A model generated the notes under the pieces. That model ran no database searches and was not told where the DNA came from. It saw only the letters and a program-made list of their open reading frames with translations. Source: Coriaria nepalensis (lineage: Eukaryota; Streptophyta; Magnoliopsida; Cucurbitales; Coriariaceae). From it: a stretch of DNA of 64,000 nt. The stretch spans positions 5,079,001 to 5,143,000 of the forward strand of contig CP114487.1 of NCBI GenBank assembly GCA_027186245.1, given 5' to 3'. Made by a program: the position numbers and the translations under genes. This document shows positions 27,501-38,700 of this stretch, in pieces. Every line of letters begins with the position of its first letter. The stretch's first letter is position 1.

Positions 27501-27687
27501 GTAGTCTTTGAAGTGGGCTACCACCATCATCACCACCATCATCTTCTGATGAAAACATCACGGGTGGACGTGGAGAATGAACAGCAGTAGCTGCTACAGA
27601 AGCAACAGCCCTTACGACATCTTCCTTAGTTTGCATGAAAAATGAAGCGCCCTGACTTGGGCTTCCCTTCTCTTCATTCTTGTCCAT
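18570..27687 (-). CDS. DENN (AEX-3) domain protein, putative Rab GEF
   Basis: Minus-strand gene of 18 coding exons, about 795 aa. Exons: 27376-27687, 27056-27232, 26872-26955, 26357-26416, 25957-26001, 25518-25717, 24080-24526, 23097-23223, 22774-22974, 22477-22566, 21683-21745, 21429-21503, 21282-21332, 21071-21148, 19765-19899, 19433-19540, 18814-18879, 18570-18638 (stop TAG). All joins are GT..AG and keep frame. An upstream DENN part has V-V-G-L-H-P-N-C-D (exon 2), F-V-Y-P-P-E-K (exon 3) and Y-G-C-C-V-L-V-E-E (exon 6). Exon 7 is a Ser/Glu-rich linker. The core DENN includes L-F-A-G-A-L-L-E-K (exon 11), with the downstream DENN part in exons 15-18. No membrane segment or signal peptide is seen. 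DENN proteins are Rab exchange factors in membrane traffic. It matches the two-member Arabidopsis 'DENN (AEX-3) domain' group (by recall AT2G20320/AT5G35560), not the WD40-bearing SCD1. The Rab partner is unknown. Confidence 0.92.
20271..20998. mobile_element. possible MULE-like insertion in a DENN intron
   Basis: The intron between exons 14 and 15 is long. Its inner part ends, read on the minus strand, with GGGGAAATTTGCACAGTACC; the left end near 20271 reads GAAAATTTTTGCAGACTACC, a loose inverted match. GGGAAATTTGCA-type ends occur in plant Mutator-like elements. Inside, the word GTAGAATTCGACTTAGA and variants repeat about four times (20742-20820). No clear 9-bp duplication is visible. Confidence 0.35.
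24670..25404. mobile_element. hAT-type MITE in a DENN intron
   Basis: Bounded by CAGTGTTGTCAAGGGCGC at the left and its near reverse complement GCGAGC..GCTCGCCTTTGACAACACTG at the right, inside the intron between exons 6 and 7. The CAGTG..CACTG ends with GGCG-rich inner bases are typical of a common plant non-autonomous hAT family. The 8 bases on each side (CTTCAGAC, ACTAAGAC) agree at 5 positions, a possible worn 8-bp target duplication. No transposase is encoded. Confidence 0.8.
25207..25350. repeat. short GC-rich tandem repeat inside the hAT MITE
   Basis: About three diverged units of roughly 45-50 bp, each with GGTCCCCGCCTCAAGCTCAG or a close form and a following GAGGCGAGG-like block. 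It stands out against the AT-rich surroundings and forms the right arm of the MITE. Confidence 0.75.
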
Positions 27688-28600
27688 CAAAAAACTTCAC
27701 TCCTACCAAAACATGAAGGGCACATACATCTATAAGCGGTTGAAACTGAACTCCAGCTAAGATTCCAAGGGGCAAAACTGAAATCCAGGTAAGAGTTTGT
27801 GAGCCAAAACTATTGAATGCCCAAAGTAGAATTTACTCTCAAACCTGCATTAAAATGAAACTGAGAGCTCAGGAAACAAAAAGAGGAGAGTGGGAGGAAA
27901 GTCTTATTTTATCATCTTTGAGAAAGGAGAAATTCACCAACTAAATTTCATCTTCTCATCTTCCTATATGTGACTCTCAAAAAGTTCACTAGCAATACAA
28001 TTCCAATGAAAATTGAACTTATCCAAATCAATGGACCGAAAGTTCTAAATTCATGTAACCTCTGTTTTATACACTAATTAGAACGCACTATAGCCCAAGA
28101 CAGCTATTAAGAAAAAAGGTTCACAAATTCCAGTTTTTCACATTAAACTAGCTAAATCAAACACTCCAATATTCTCTATTTATGCTCATGTTTAATAGAG
28201 AACTCAAAATGACTCTTTGATTCTCTGTCCTCTTCAAAGAAATTTGATAAATCCCTTTTTTTTTAATTAAGTCAGATTAAAGCACACCGATTAACATGGA
28301 AAACCAAAAATTGAAGAAGTCACAATCACAAGTACAATCTAAGTAAAAATAATAAGAAAAAGATGGATTTGGAATGAAAAGAAATAGAAAATGGACTCGT
28401 TCCTCGGAAGATGAGAAAAAAAAAACACAAAAACACAAAAACACAAAAACAAAAGTTGCAAGCAAAACAAACGAAAAAGAAATTGGGCAAATTCAAACTC
28501 ACCACCGCATGATCCAATGAAATGGTGAAAAGAGAAAAGAGTTTAGGCAGCCATAAAAAAGCTCTGCCTCTGTGACAGTAGAAGAAGCAGATCGACTGAA
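27688..28600 (-). other. DENN gene 5' UTR with probable leader intron
   Basis: The start ATG at 27685-27687 opens M-D-K-N-E-E-K-G. Fifteen bases upstream is a possible acceptor (TTTGGTAG, border at 27703). A strong donor GTGAGT starts at 28502 on the minus strand. This predicts a leader intron of about 800 bp (27703-28502) and a first non-coding exon ending at 28503. The transcription start would lie near 28600. The intron is inferred from splice signals only. Confidence 0.55.
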
Positions 28601-28649
28601 TTAATGGAGATCATTCCCGACAAGAATATTTTACACTCAAGAGGCCCTC

Positions 28650-29985
28650 CCGTTCGTCGAAACGATGACATTAGCTGGCAAAAATTGTGAAGAAGGAAAT
28701 GGTCAGTTTCTTCCTCCCACTTTTAAAATCCTCTGTTTGGTTAAGCGGCCATGTGTACGTTACTTCGTAACTAGAGACTTGGGCTCTATTTCACCTTTGC
28801 CAAACAAGGCATGTCCGCTCCCTTACCATCTCCCCATAAAGAGTTTTTTTCTTAATTATTTATTACCTACATTTTTGTACATATGTATATAAATTTTATT
28901 TCAATTCTATATATATATATATATATATCTATTTATATTTATTAAATTATTATTAATTAATTAATATTACTATATTTAATGAGAAAGAAAAAAGTGGTTG
29001 TATTTGGGGAAAAAGTTAGATGACCAGCATCATTGTATTTGTGCCTTTGTGACCGTGGGGCCATCTCAAGATTATTTTTGGACTTATAGAGTGTGTTCGG
29101 CTTCTCATAAATTTTATTATTTACTACTTTTTAGCTCACGATAAAGTGATTATATAATTTAAAAAGATATTAAATATAATAAAATTTCAATAAAACTCGA
29201 TTATTGTTAATTTTTTAAAAATCAATAGACTTTGAAGATAATTTTTTATCTAAGTTATTTTAAATGTGAAAGTCTTTAACCACATCTCTTGAAATTTAAA
29301 ATATCTCAAGGTCGAATGGCTAAATTCTATACTATTAGATATAATTGTGTTTTAACTTGAAAATGGACAAAATATTTTAACTTAGTTAGCATTTAGATTT
29401 TCATACCATGTACTCCACCATATGAATTTTACAGAGAAAATGAGGCACTCCTTGTTGTTTTACTTTACCTGCTGCTAGAGCTTGTTAGCTTGAGTAAGGT
29501 ATGTGTATTGTTATTGACTTGATTTATGGATGATTTATGGATGAAGTGGTGTTTGCCAATATTTCAAAATTGTCAACTATAATGCTTCTGAGAAGTGTAA
29601 TGCATGTTTCACTCTTCGACTCTAAAATCGAAAACTATAGATGCACATAATGTGAAATATAATTTTTAGGGATCAAAAATAGAACTTTATTGCATAAATA
29701 GAGAAAGGCGGATTTGTAAAAAGAAAAAATTGATTTTACGAAAGAAAAAAAGGCACAATAATTTAGCTGAGAATGAAAAAAAAAAACACAACAAACATAA
29801 TCTCGATCTTAAGATGGTTGCTAGCAAAAAAATAGCTTACAATACCACTAAAAATATATAAATGAAATTATTCTTGCATAATTTTTATGAGGTTGTTAAA
29901 AATTTCTTTGTAGATAATATTTTATGTATATTCATGGTTCTATGTTCTTCACTTTGTCTATCATAATTTTAATATTATCGTATGA
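28650..29985. other. intergenic, AT-rich
   Basis: Upstream flank of the DENN gene. A TA dinucleotide run lies at about 28908-28930. No gene, RNA or recognised repeat family is seen. The right end merges into Helitron-derived sequence. Confidence 0.5.
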
Positions 29986-29989
29986 TGTT

Positions 29990-30820
29990 ACTTTAGAAAA
30001 TACTAGAAAATATTACATACAGTTTATGTTTATCCATGACTAAATACTAGCCTTAGTAAGTAAGTCCAACATTTGCTAAGGTTTTTCCTTCCCTCTTGTT
30101 GATTGTCATTGCATAGCAATTTCTTAAAGAAAATTGCCGCCTTCGTAGAAGAAAATGACATTTTGATTATGTTGGAGATAGAATCTCTCAGGGAATTAAA
30201 ACTTTTGCCCCAATTTTTGAACTTGTGTATGAGAAGGTGATAGTTATATATTCTAATCTCTTGAATAAAGCTATGTTATTTAAGTTGTGTCCATTTGAAA
30301 CTAAGTTTGCAAGTGTATGGTAAAAGCATATATCGTTAAAGAGCGTATTATGTCAGGGAATAGACGGGCTAATGATTGACCTGTAATTATGATATCTTGT
30401 AGGTCCCAAGTGTGTTATAATTAACTTTATTTTATTATACATCCCAACCTTATTATTCACATTTCTTAAAGGCATCATGATTACTCTAACATTTAACTAC
30501 TTTCCAAAAAGAAGTACTCCAACTTTTAACTGGAGCTTGTGATTAGGAATTGGTGAAAACTTCAACTTATTCAAAAACTTGGATACATAATGTCTTTATC
30601 GGTAATATTTTATGTGGCTTTACAAATTGAGTTTGAGCTAAGATAGTCCAACATTTCACCCATTTTCAATTCCAACATATAATCATTTATCTCATCAACA
30701 TTGTCATTTCTTGGGATTAGAATTGTATCAGATTGAGATTGAGGAAATGATGAATAAGTGCTAGAAACTATAACACTATTGGAATTTTCAAGAATAAAAT
30801 CAATTGGAATTTTCACTCAT
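29990..30820 (-). pseudogene. Helitron helicase (PIF1-like) C-terminal remnant
   Basis: The minus strand carries the end of a Helitron RepHel helicase. In order: N-D-N-V-D-E-I-N-D-Y-M-L then L-S-S-N-S-I (30610-30816), L-K-V-G-V plus M-P-L-R-N-V-N, Y-N-K-I-K-L-I-I-T-H-L-G, G-A-K-V-L-I-P, and finally A-M-T-I-N-K-R-E-G-K-T-L near 30060-30115. The last is the helicase motif normally reading A-M-T-I-N-K-S-Q-G-Q. Stops and frameshifts break it. The Helitron 3' hairpin and CTRR end were not found. Confidence 0.75.
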
Positions 30821-30865
30821 GATTCTTCATCTTCTCTGTCTCTTGCAGTTGCTGGCAATGGTCTT

Positions 30866-31052
30866 ATAACGCTCTCCTACCAACTATATAGCTTATCGAC
30901 TACCTTTAATAAAATAATTATTTTTAAAATATAACTAGTATGAGTATTATATATCTAACTTGGAATCCTTTGATAGAAATACGAAAAATTTAAACTTTCT
31001 TAAAACTCTGTTTAATTTTATTCTAACGACCATATTCAAAAAATATAATATG

Positions 31053-31091
<39 letters not shown>

Positions 31092-31745
31092 GTGTACATA
31101 ATATATAAACATGATAATATTCACAACTTTGTTAATAAAACAAAATGTTGCTTTTCGAAACTTCCCAAAATAAGTTTAAAGGTCTCTCAAAAATACATTT
31201 TAAAACTTTCCTGTCTTACCATAAGTCGAGCCCATATATACTCTATATAAAGTCGATCATACTTCATTCACCATATGATGAAGATGCAGATTTTTCATTT
31301 TTCTTACCTACAATACAAGTAACTATTATGAGCTAAAAGTTCGGTAAGGAAAGTTCCTATCGCACATGCACATCACATACATATTTGATATATTGAATAA
31401 ATAACTCAAATGAATAACTATGAATATTTTGTTAAAACTTGCTATGTAAATGGCATATTCCTTCTTATACTACTGTTTTTGGTTCTGAGGATGTTGCTGC
31501 AGACATTATTGTAATATATGGTCCTCTATGACTGATAATAACTGAGATTAGTGACTCCGCTCAGTCTGGTCTAATTATATGGCATCTAGGATCATCGATC
31601 TCTCTTGATCAATCCTGATCAAAAAATCTATAGGGTCAATGACTCTACTCAGTCTACACTGACTAACCAGTATCTTACTATAATATTATACTTATGTCAT
31701 GTCATGCTTATTAATTAATAGTATAGCATTATTCTTGTCTATCAC
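30866..31745. repeat. truncated copy of the TGTAGCGACC-type gypsy LTR
   Basis: Aligns with the left third of the solo LTR at 36861-39377. Shared landmarks are CTCTCCTAC at the start, TCACAACTTTGTTAATAAAACAAA, CATAAGTCGAGCCCAT, TATGGTCCTCTATGAC, GACTCCGCTCAGTC and TTACTATAATATTATACTTATGT. It lacks the minisatellite half of that LTR. Confidence 0.8.
31054..31090. repeat. AT dinucleotide microsatellite
   Basis: About 18 uninterrupted AT/TA units within the truncated gypsy LTR. The matching place in the longer copy has no such run, so it expanded after insertion. Confidence 0.9.
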
Positions 31746-31769
31746 CAAGCATGACTTAAATGAAAAATA

Positions 31770-32400
31770 CTAAATGACAGAAGGCCAGACTTGTTAACGA
31801 AGGTTTTACTTAGAAAAATGGTATTGACTATTATAGGGAAACTTTTTCACCAGATTCTAAGAAAGACTCTTTTAGAATTATTATGGCTTTAGTAGTTCAT
31901 TATAACTTAGAGTTTCAAATGAATGTGAAAATTGTCTTTCTAAAAATGGAAATTTAGAAGAATCGATTAACCTGAGGGTTTTTCTATTGAAGGAAAAGAA
32001 CACATAAACTGAAGAAGTTAATATACTTATTTAAACAAGCTTCCCACCATCGTATCTTAAGTTCAACGATGCCATCACATCTTTTAGATTTAAGGAAAAG
32101 ACTATTGATTGATTAGTGGGATTAAGTTTATATTTTTGATTTTATATGTTGATGACATTTTATTTGCTACTAATGATCTTGGCTTGTTGCATGAGACCAA
32201 TAAATTCTTTATGGGAACTTTGAAATGAAATATATGGGAGAGGCAAACTATCGGATCGAGATAGAAATATTTCAGAATAGAAAGGTTTATTCATCCAGTG
32301 ATCTTGGAGCTTTATTCAAGGAAAGGTTTATGGGAAGGTTAGGGGAGAGAAACTTATTTATGTATTAGTGTAATTCATCCGGTGATCTTGAAGCTAGAAC
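31770..32400 (+). pseudogene. copia reverse transcriptase fragment
   Basis: Plus-strand copia RT pieces in several frames: A-R-L-V-K-E-G-F-T-Q-like start, E-T-F-S-P-D, a degenerate Y-V-D-D-I-L-F-A-T-N-D-L box at about 32145-32180, and a following E-M-K-Y-M-G-E-A stretch. A word TTCATCCRGTGATCTTGRAGCT occurs twice near 32290 and 32376. No ends are visible. It is an orphan fragment. Confidence 0.7.
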
Positions 32401-32706
32401 TTAAAGGGAATGGCTCAAGATATGTAATTAATATGTTAAAATAATATTTGTGAAAGCCATAAAAGTTCTAGATCTATAAATTATGTTTTGATGTTGTTAT
32501 TAAAAATGTGAACTCATATTTGATGTAATGATCTTTACACAGGTCTCTTCATTCTTTGGACACATATATAACACATGGCCTCTTAGTTAACCACAAGTCC
32601 TCATTACCCCAAAAGCAACGTACTTCTTTGAACCCTAGGTGACTTCGTAGTGGAAGGTATTCATCTATTTAAACATGGAGACTTGAGGATAAAGAATAAA
32701 CTGTCA

Positions 32707-34736
32707 GTAAACTTAGAGATGCAAAAAGATAAACATAGTAAAAGTAATATTTAAAATTTATTTGGATCACACTCTATAGTTTCTATCAAGATCGATCATA
32801 CAATATTATATCACATATAACTTTTTATAGAAAGCACACTAAATCTCATCAAATTAAATCAAGGATTAGGGAAATAAATGTCTCTCTTCTTGATTATAGA
32901 ACTCTTCTTATTACGATATAGAGACGTCCACGTATTCACTCTCTAACCTTAGTCCTCACTTCGTTTCACATAATTAAATTTCTACTTAAAATCTTAATAT
33001 ATGAGATGACAAGTTTGGCAAAATGGAAACGAAAAGACTCTTTTCTCTCTAGAGAATTTCGGCCAAGGGTGCTAATGAGCAAACATGATTTCGGCCAATC
33101 CCTTAGGTGATATTTATAGGCACAACTAAGTTATAATTTCCTAATCACATTAGATTTCCTAGTTATCTAAAAACTCTTATCACCTTAAGTTATGTTTCCT
33201 TTTTAAATTCTTAACAGATAAAATGGGCCAAACCCATATGTATGGCTGGCCACCTAGATGGGTAATGTCTATGGATATTTAATCATCCATTTAATTAATT
33301 TGGCTCATAAAAATCTATTTAATAATCCGGCTCATTAACCCTTTAATATCTGATTATTAATACAAATATTTAAGACACTTTTATAATAAAATAAAAATTC
33401 AAATATAGCTTATTAATTTCTAATTAAATTAATGTCATATTTAATTATACTAATAAAGCTGCATGACATTAAAATAATAAATTAAAACTTACAATTTTTG
33501 CTTTATAGCCAAACTGTAAATCAAATTATCATTTTATCCTTAAAATGATTTTGGTCCCTTTTTCCTTTTCTCTGACGAAACTTTAATTGAATCTCTACAA
33601 ACCTCATATGTGTGACTAATTATGTTCTATATCAAGCCCATAGGGGGATTTCATAAACACATTTATGATTTTATTTAATTATAAATTAAATTTATTTAAT
33701 TAAAAATAACATTTTAAATTAAACAGTTAACTTAATCATCTCATAATTAAATAAATTTAAGCCTTCAGATTAAGATTGACTTCTAACAAAGTGTCAAGAC
33801 TACCCGAAAGATGAGAAGTGCCATCTTCATAAAGAACCTATTGTGACTACAATAAACCTACAATAATAATCCTTACCTCTTGCTAATATCTCAATTCATC
33901 CTAAGACATGGTTTAACTATTAAACCATAATAGACAAAGTATATGAACAATTATATATTTATTGAACATTGATAATGGACTTACAAAAACTCCTTTCATA
34001 CCATACTACTATGTAGAGATTCATTCTTCAATAAAGTATATAATTCATGGGACCCTTTTCTAAACATGGAAGCGATGGATTCCTTCTTGACCACTCAAAA
34101 CATTCTCGCATAATACTTCATGCCTAGAGGTTCACCCCATGTTCACCTATGGCTAAGGCTAATTAGAACAATATGAAAGCATGAAGCTCTGTACCTAAGG
34201 AACCATGGTGTCTCAAGTATGAGAATCACATATAAAATAGTTACTAAATATTTTTTATCAACATTTAGTGTTAATTACTATTGAGAATTATCTAAGTATC
34301 ATGTTCAATACTCTTAGTCTCTATTAAGCACCACAGAATCATTATGGTGTTCCACTAACACCACTGGCCGTGAAATTGGCCACCCTAATAAATAGGTATT
34401 GAACTACATGATTGTCTATCTAGATCAATCGATGTCCATTCTTGAGATCTTATGACAACGAACCATTTATATCTTTAGAGCTTTTTAACGACTTGAGTGC
34501 TTACTAACATGATATGTATCATAGTCTCCAGAGTGCATAACTCAAGATACTGAAATTTATCAATATATGCATTTATAGAACATATAATATTAATTCAAAA
34601 TTAATAAATATGAAAAATAATAATTGACTTTCATGATGACAATAATGTCTTCCTAATATCCACGCAAATATAGTGTCACATAAAATATTTTTCCTATCGC
34701 ATCAAAATCTGATTGGCTTGACGAGTATACTTTTCA
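32707..34736 (-). repeat. X2 3' LTR
   Basis: On the minus strand it begins TGAAAAGTATACTCG directly after the polypurine tract. It aligns over its length with the 13580-15543 LTR of X1. The left border is approximate because the terminal bases are diverged. Confidence 0.85.
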
Positions 34737-34752
34737 ATCTCCCACTTGCACT
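34737..34752 (-). other. X2 polypurine tract
   Basis: The minus strand reads AGTGCAAGTGGGAGAT immediately before the TG of the 3' LTR. This is the typical copia plus-strand primer site. Confidence 0.85.
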
Positions 34753-36855
34753 AAAGCTAATTATTTTTTAATCTAGTTTTCATTTGTCAAGATGGTGATC
34801 AAACTTTTTATGAAAAGTGTCTTAGGGAATGGATCTGCTATGTTATCATTTATGTGGACCCTTTCTATGATGATGTCTCATCTTCCAATTATTTCTCGGA
34901 TGAGGTGGTAACGTCGCAACACATGTTTATATTTCTTATCAAACATATGTTCCTTTGTTTATGCTATTGCACCATTGTTATCGAAGTACACTACTATGGG
35001 ATCAATGATGCCGGGAACCACACTAAGTTTAGTCATGAACTTTTCATCCAAATCGCCTCATTTGTTGCTTTTGAAGCTGCAATGTATTCAGCCTCAATAG
35101 TGAAATATGCAATTGTTTCCTATTTGGAACTCTTTTGACTGACCACTCCACTATTTAGCGTGAAGATGAATCCTAAAATTAATATCATCAACATCTGACT
35201 GAAAACTAGAGTCTATGAAACCCTTAATTTTCAAGTCATATCCTCCATAAACTAAGAACATGTTTTTAGTCCTTCTCAAGTACTTAAAAATGTTTTTAAC
35301 AGCAATCCAATGCTTTTAATCTAGATTTCCTTGAACCTTGCTCGTAACACTTAGAGCATAGGCAATGTCTAGTCTAAGTACATAACATAGCATACATGAT
35401 GAATCTTATTACCAAAGCATAAGGGATATTCCACTCATCTCATCCCTTTTTGTTTATGTATTGGGAGACATATTCTTGGAGAGGTAGATTCCATGACTCA
35501 TTGGTAGGAGTCCTCTTGGAATCTTCCATGCTAAACCTCTTTAGCAGTTTATCTATTTATGTCGACTCAATCAATCCTAGCAGCCTTCTTGATCTATCTT
35601 TATAGATCTTTATTCCTTGAATATAAGCTGCCACTCAAATATTTCATGGAGAAGTTCTTTGATAGCCAGAACTTAATGAACTATAACATACCTACATCAT
35701 TCGTAATGAATAAAATGCCATCTACGTATATAATTATGAAAACAACAAAGCTCCCACTAACTTTCTTATACACACATGAATCATCTTCATTCTTAATGAA
35801 GTCAAATGATTTGATCGTTTCATCAAAGAGAATGTTCCAACTCTGAGATACTTGCTTAATGCCATATATGGACCTTTGTAGCGTACACAAACTTCTTTGT
35901 GTTTTGTTAGTCCGTGAAGCTCTCGGGTTGTATCATATATACATCCTACTCGAGGTAACCATTTAGGAAGTATATTTTCATGACCGTTTTCCAAATCTCA
36001 TAATCATGATATGCAGCAATGGTAAGAAATATCTGAATGGATTTAGTCATTGCAACGGGTGAGAAGGTTTCATTATAATGGATTCATTTTCTTTGTCTAT
36101 AACCTTCTATAATTAATCTACCCTTATATATTTTGACCTTTCCATGTGCCTCAGTTTTCTTCTTGAAAACTCATTTGCATCCTATAGGAACTATTTCTTT
36201 AGATGCATTTACTAAGTCTCATACTTGGTTGCCATACATGGAATGCATTTTGGATCTCATGTCTTCTAGTCATCTCTCGGAATCCAGGCTATTAATAGCC
36301 TCGAAATATGCCGTAGGATCATCATCTATGATTGGCCCATTATTAGGATTTTCTACTAGAAATTTGTAATGCTCTGACCCACTAGGTACTCTACTAGATC
36401 TACAAACCTTTTGTATACTCTGAGGTACCACACAACATCCTTTTTTAGAGGTACCTCAACCGAAAGTTATGGGGTAACATGATCATTGATCCAAATGTCA
36501 TTTGGTGTATTTTGAACTTTATCAAGTTCAATTGTGCTCCCATTACTCCTTTTAGAAAGGAATTCCTTCTCTAAGAAGACAATGTGTCTAGCAACAAACA
36601 CCTTTTACTCAGTTGGATGATAAATTAGTATCCCAAAGTTTCCTTTCGATACCGAAAAAATAATTTTTTTTGGATCTCTCCTCTAACTTTTCTTCTTCTT
36701 GCTTCTTAACATAAGCATGGCAGTCCCATACGTGAATGTGTTTAAAGCTCTCTCTTTTGCCTTTCCATATTTCGTATGGTGTTAAAGAAATAGATTTGAA
36801 AGAATCATGTTAATTATGTAAGCGTTGGTTTCTAAGGCATATCACGAAAGTGACA
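34753..36855 (-). pseudogene. X2 RNase H, RT and end of integrase
   Basis: The minus strand shows the copia RT block R-S-I-Y-G-I-K-Q-V-S-Q-S-W-N then Y-V-D-G-I-L-F-I-T-N-D (35681-35890). The catalytic Y-V-D-D box has become Y-V-D-G, which would inactivate it. RNase H fragments lie at 34800-35600. At 36700-36855 is the C-terminal integrase/GKAKE-type region that continues the reading interrupted by the solo LTR. Confidence 0.8.
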
Positions 36856-36860
36856 GAGGT
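36856..36860. repeat. target-site duplication GAGGT (left)
   Basis: Five bases directly before TGTAGCGACC, repeated exactly after the element at 39378-39382. Confidence 0.85.
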
Positions 36861-38044
36861 TGTAGCGACCCTCTCCTACTAGCTATATTACTCATCAAAT
36901 TACATTTTCAAAAACGGTTATTCCTACTATTAACTCAAACATAACCAGTAGGGGCGTTACCTGGCTAACTCGAAAACATCTTAGTGAAAATACAGAGATA
37001 TTTGAAACTTTCTAAAAACTTCGTTTCAATAAATCTCGGCAGTGAAATACACATAAAACATAAGATTATTTATATAATTTTTGATAATCTTTACAACTTT
37101 TTTATCAAAACAAAGTTATGCTTTTGAAACTTCTCAAAATGCGCTAAAAGATGTCTTTTCAAACCTTTTTATCCATACTTTCGTATCTCCCATAGGTCGG
37201 GCCTATTTGTACTCCATACCAGGTTGATCACATTTTATGCTCACCTATAAACATAAGCAACTGTTATGAGCTAAAAAACTCAATAAGTAAAGGTTTATCT
37301 CACATGTACAAAACATATTCAAATACATTTTAAAGCTCGATTGAATAGTTTTGTAACCTCTTCTAAAACTTTCTATGCAAATGAGATACACTTTATACTA
37401 TGGGCCCAGAGGATGTTACCGTCGGTTCTACTGTGATCTATGGTCCTCTATGACAAAAAATAATAATGATCAGCAACTCTGCTCAGTCCGCCCTGATAAG
37501 GTCACATCTCGGATCATCAACCTCTCTCAGTCAGACCTAATCAAGAAAATCACTAAGGTCAGCGACTCCACTCAGTCCGCCCTAACTAGGGAACGCCTTA
37601 CTATAATATTATGCTTATGTAATGTCAAATATCACACTCATTAAGAAAAGCATAACATTTCTTTGTACTACTTTTGCGTAAAAACTAAAGGTGCATTCTA
37701 TACTCTTGGAAAAGGGATTTATTCAACTAATATAAACTCAATTCCAACATGCTTTATAAAAACATAGCACCACACAATCAATTCAATGTTCAACATGATA
37801 TGTTGCATTCATAATATTATCATAAATTTCATGTTGAACAAACAGTGAAAAGACTTGTGTTGTATGTGAGACTTTACTTATCTGTTGAATGGTCTATCTT
37901 GGTAACAGCCTACATCAATTCTTCTGACTCTGGCCTGTTACTAACTTAGCCAAATATGTGTTTTCATCTTAGTAAGAACTTGATTCTCAATTCTACTTAA
38001 AAACACATAATTTATTGAAGTAGTCAAAAGCACTATTTTTGCTA

Positions 38045-38170
38045 TAATACATGTTGACCTGTCGACCCCGTCGACCCATTGGGTACTTTGCCTACTGTAG
38101 GCATCAAGGTGTCTAGTTGTTGACCCTTTTTTCATCTTGAAGGTGTCAACCTTGTTGACCCATGTCAAAA
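38045..38170. repeat. GTTGACC/GTCGACC-rich short repeats in the solo LTR
   Basis: Words GTTGACCTGTCGACCCCGTC, GTTGTTGACCC and CTTGTTGACCC recur within 125 bp, with a repeated GGCATCAAGGTGTC / GAAGGTGTCAACC core. It lies just before the CGAGGTC minisatellite. Confidence 0.6.
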
Positions 38171-38204
38171 GTACTTCCGGATTAAGTACTTTTTCTTCAC
38201 AGAC

Positions 38205-38700
38205 CGAGCTCTCTTCTTCTTTCCCAAATCGAGGTCTTTTCTACTTTCCCAAATCATGGTCCTTTTTGCTTTCCTAGATCGAGGTCTTTTCTACTCTCTC
38301 AGACCAAGGTCTTTTCAACTTTCCCAGACCGAAGTTTTTTCTACTTTCCCAAACCGAGGTTTTTTCTACTTTCCCAATCCGAGGTCTTTTCTACTTTCCC
38401 ATACCGAGGTCTCATATATGTCTCTCGGTCTGAGTTCCCAATCGAGATCGAGATTTTTTTTTCTTTCCCAAATCGAGATCTAATATACGTCTCTAGGTCT
38501 GAGTTCCCAATCCAGCCTGAGATATCTTCTTTCCTAGACTGAGACCTCATGTAATATCTCTTGGTCTGAGTTCCCGATCCAGATCGAGATTTTCTCTTCT
38601 TTCCCAACCGAGACCTAAGATAAGGTCTCTCGATCTGGGTTCTTGGTCTAGATCGAGAATTGTTCCTTCTTTCCTAGATCGAGTTTTTAGTCTAGAAGGA
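38205..38700. repeat. minisatellite inside the solo LTR
   Basis: Two linked tandem arrays. At about 38215-38410, seven or eight units of roughly 30 bp carry TTTTCTACTTTCCCAAACCG-like sequence with GAGGTC. At about 38405-38690, longer diverged units carry GGTCTGAGTTCCCAATCCAG-like sequence with GATCGAGAT. Both share the TTTCCCA and CGAGRTC words, so the longer unit probably grew from the shorter. Confidence 0.85.

Noticed and set aside
28277..28517. Phe/Val/Leu-rich minus-strand open stretches
   Set aside because: They come from the CACAAAAA and AT-rich run in the predicted 5' UTR intron; low complexity only.
34854..35138. Plus-strand 94-codon open stretch as a gene
   Set aside because: It is antisense to the RNase H region of copia X2 and has no domain.
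38256..38607. Open stretches with repeated F-Y-F-P-N-P-R or S-R-S-G type residues
   Set aside because: They are translations of the minisatellite in the solo LTR, in both directions, with no sign of being genes.
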